DNA of 64,000 nt from Sphingobium sp. V4 (lineage in GTDB: Bacteria; Pseudomonadota; Alphaproteobacteria; Sphingomonadales; Sphingomonadaceae), in NCBI RefSeq assembly GCF_029590555.1, contig NZ_CP081002.1:124001-188000 (forward strand), given 5' to 3'. The notes beneath the pieces were generated by a model. That model did not search any database and was not told the DNA's origin. It worked only from the letters and a program-made list of their open reading frames with translations. Positions 62,569 to 64,000 of this stretch are shown here, piece after piece; the stretch's first letter is position 1, and each line of letters starts with the position of its first letter. Both the position numbers and the translations under genes were made by a program.

Positions 62569-64000
62569 ATGACGCATATCGTGCCGGGCTATAATTTCGA
62601 CCGCCGCCGCCAGTTGGGTCGCAACTTGCTGAAAGCGACTGCCGCGCTGATTGCGGTATCTGCCACGCCGACATTCGCGCAGGACGCAACGGTCGCAGCC
62701 GCGCCGCAGCAGGAAGCCGCCGAGGACCAGATTGTCGTCACCGGCACTCGCATCGTGCGCGACGGTTACAGCGCGCCGACCCCCGTGGCGGTGATGAGCA
62801 AGGCCGACATCGTCGCGCAGGCACCGGCCAATATTTCGGACTTCGTGAACCAGCTTCCCTCGATCGCGGGTAGCGGCACGTCCGGCTCCTCGTCGGGCGG
62901 GTTGTCCAATGCCGGCGCCGGCATCAACTCGATCAGCCTGCGCGGCCTGGGCGTCGGGCGCACGCTCGTGCTGCTCGACGGCCAGCGCTCGGTCGCCTCG
63001 ACCGTGGGCGGCGTGGTCGACATCAACACCATCCCGCAGGATCTGGTCGAGCGGGTCGAGGTCGTCACCGGCGGCGCATCGGCGGCCTATGGCTCGGACG
63101 CGGTCGGCGGCGTCGTCAACTTCGTCCTCGACAAGGGGTTCAAGGGGTTCCGCATCGGCGTCGACCAGGGCATCAGCACCTATGGCGACGGCCGCAACTA
63201 CAAGATCACGGCCAGCGCGGGCCTGTCGCTGCTCGACGACCGGCTGCACATGCTGTTCAACGGCGAATATTTCAAGCAGATCGGCGTCGACACGATCGAC
63301 CGCGACTGGAACGACAGCGGCTATTTCATGATCAACAATCCCGCTTACAATGGGACCAATGGTCAACCACAGCGGCTGGTGGGGTCGGGCTTTGGACCTT
63401 CGGGCTATACGACCGGCGGCCTGATCGGCGCGGGTCCGCTGCGCGGCACCTATTTCCTGGGCGCGGGGCAGACCGGGCAACTGACCTATGGCACCGTACT
63501 CAGCCCCTGGATGGTCGGCGGCGACACCGATGTGACGCTGGCCGGTCATGTCGGCACCAACTCGCTGGTCCCGCATGACGAACGGCTGAGCTTCTTCAAC
63601 CGTACCGCCTTCGACATCGCGCCGGAAATCACCATTTACGGCCAATTCGCCTATAATCGTTCGACCAGCCGCAGCTATTATCAGCAGACGCCCAGCACCG
63701 GTGTCACCATCCGGTCCGACAATGCCTATCTGCGCACCTATTATCCGCAGGTCGCCGCGCAGATGGCGGCGCAGGGGTTGACCTCCTTCACCATGGGGAC
63801 CAGCAATGCCGGCTTCCCCGTGCCCGGCAGCGACATCAAGCGAGAAGTCTATCGCTTCGTTGGCGGCGCTGAAGGGCAGTTCGAGCTGTTCGATCGCAAA
63901 TGGGAATGGAACGGCTATTATCAGCATGGCGTCACCAAGGCGCATGAGGAGCTGACCAACACCTGGAACAACGCCCGCATGGCGTTGGCGCAGGATGCGG
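62569..64000 (+). CDS. TonB-dependent receptor, 3' end outside window
   Basis: An open frame from ATG 62569 (AGGGGAAAG upstream) runs to the window edge, at least 477 codons. It encodes a signal peptide (LLKATAALIAVSATPTFAQD), a TonB-box region DQIVVTGTRIVRDGYSAPTP, a plug (NISDFVNQLPSIAGSG, INSISLRGLGVGRTLVLLDG, VVTGGASAAYGSDAVGGVVN) and the first barrel strands (FNRTAFDIAPEITIYGQFAY, VYRFVGGAEGQFELF). It is of the same plug class as the 46322-49294 receptor. Its substrate is unknown; genes beyond the window should help. The upstream LacI-type operator suggests a sugar. Confidence 0.93.
   Translation, partial: MTHIVPGYNFDRRRQLGRNLLKATAALIAVSATPTFAQDATVAAAPQQEAAEDQIVVTGTRIVRDGYSAPTPVAVMSKADIVAQAPANISDFVNQLPSIAGSGTSGSSSGGLSNAGAGINSISLRGLGVGRTLVLLDGQRSVASTVGGVVDINTIPQDLVERVEVVTGGASAAYGSDAVGGVVNFVLDKGFKGFRIGVDQGISTYGDGRNYKITASAGLSLLDDRLHMLFNGEYFKQIGVDTIDRDWNDSGYFMINNPAYNGTNGQPQRLVGSGFGPSGYTTGGLIGAGPLRGTYFLGAGQTGQLTYGTVLSPWMVGGDTDVTLAGHVGTNSLVPHDERLSFFNRTAFDIAPEITIYGQFAYNRSTSRSYYQQTPSTGVTIRSDNAYLRTYYPQVAAQMAAQGLTSFTMGTSNAGFPVPGSDIKREVYRFVGGAEGQFELFDRKWEWNGYYQHGVTKAHEELTNTWNNARMALAQDA

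Noticed and set aside
62350..63945. 531-codon minus-strand frame over the last receptor
   Set aside because: The plus strand encodes an unmistakable TonB receptor running off the window; the minus-strand frame is a shadow and includes non-coding upstream DNA.

Overview
The window is GC-rich chromosomal DNA of a sphingomonad-type alphaproteobacterium (Sphingobium, Sphingomonas or a relative). This rests on four outer-membrane TonB-dependent receptors (TBDRs), two of them of the long Caulobacter/Xanthomonas class, the LacI-TBDR-amylase-alpha-glucosidase-GH97 layout, a polymerase domain of LigD, and many dedicated degradative operons. I found no rRNA, tRNA, CRISPR array, prophage or insertion sequence. 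Two features point to genome flux: a decayed acyl-CoA dehydrogenase/phosphotransferase pair and a REPIN-like inverted repeat.

Layout. 0-8 kb: the 3' end of ligD, a glutathione-dependent formaldehyde detoxification operon (adhC-fghA-SnoaL) with a divergent LysR regulator, a DUF3422 membrane protein, a VOC protein and ilvD. 8-14 kb: a leucine/isovalerate operon (ivd-mccB-mccA-maoC) with a divergent LysR gene. 14-24 kb: a starch/maltodextrin locus (GH97, GH13 alpha-glucosidase, exported GH13 amylase, TBDR, divergent LacI). 24-29 kb: maiA, a TPR protein, and an arsenic operon arsR-arsC::GNAT-acr3 whose middle gene is an unusual fusion. 29-37.5 kb: small catabolic modules (APC permease + ureohydrolase, Ldh2-type dehydrogenase, AraC, fuconolactonase-like hydrolase, MFS, DUF3237, LuxR).

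37.5-58.7 kb is the least familiar part. Behind the decayed acyl-CoA dehydrogenase/phosphotransferase genes come a 1201-aa TBDR, an SDR, and a unidirectional block of two ~1000-aa exported paralogs flanking a second TBDR. Each paralog has two pectate-lyase-3/GH55-like beta-helices and a C-terminal beta-propeller. Next to the block lies a gluconate module: gluconokinase, FCD-type GntR, GntP permease, solo LuxR HTH, exported glucose-fructose-oxidoreductase-like enzyme and exported gluconolactonase. A near-identical 23-bp operator-like element (21/23 matches) precedes both the upstream paralog and the internal TBDR. I read the region as a glycan-to-gluconate utilisation locus: glycan cleaved outside the cell, products taken through the TBDR, sugar oxidised in the periplasm, gluconate imported by GntP and phosphorylated by GntK. 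The substrate cannot be told from sequence.

58.7-64 kb: a small lipoprotein, a large HEXXH metalloprotease, an Lrp/AsnC regulator and a further TBDR that runs off the window. The TBDR is preceded by an operator-like palindrome similar to one upstream of the oxidoreductase operon.
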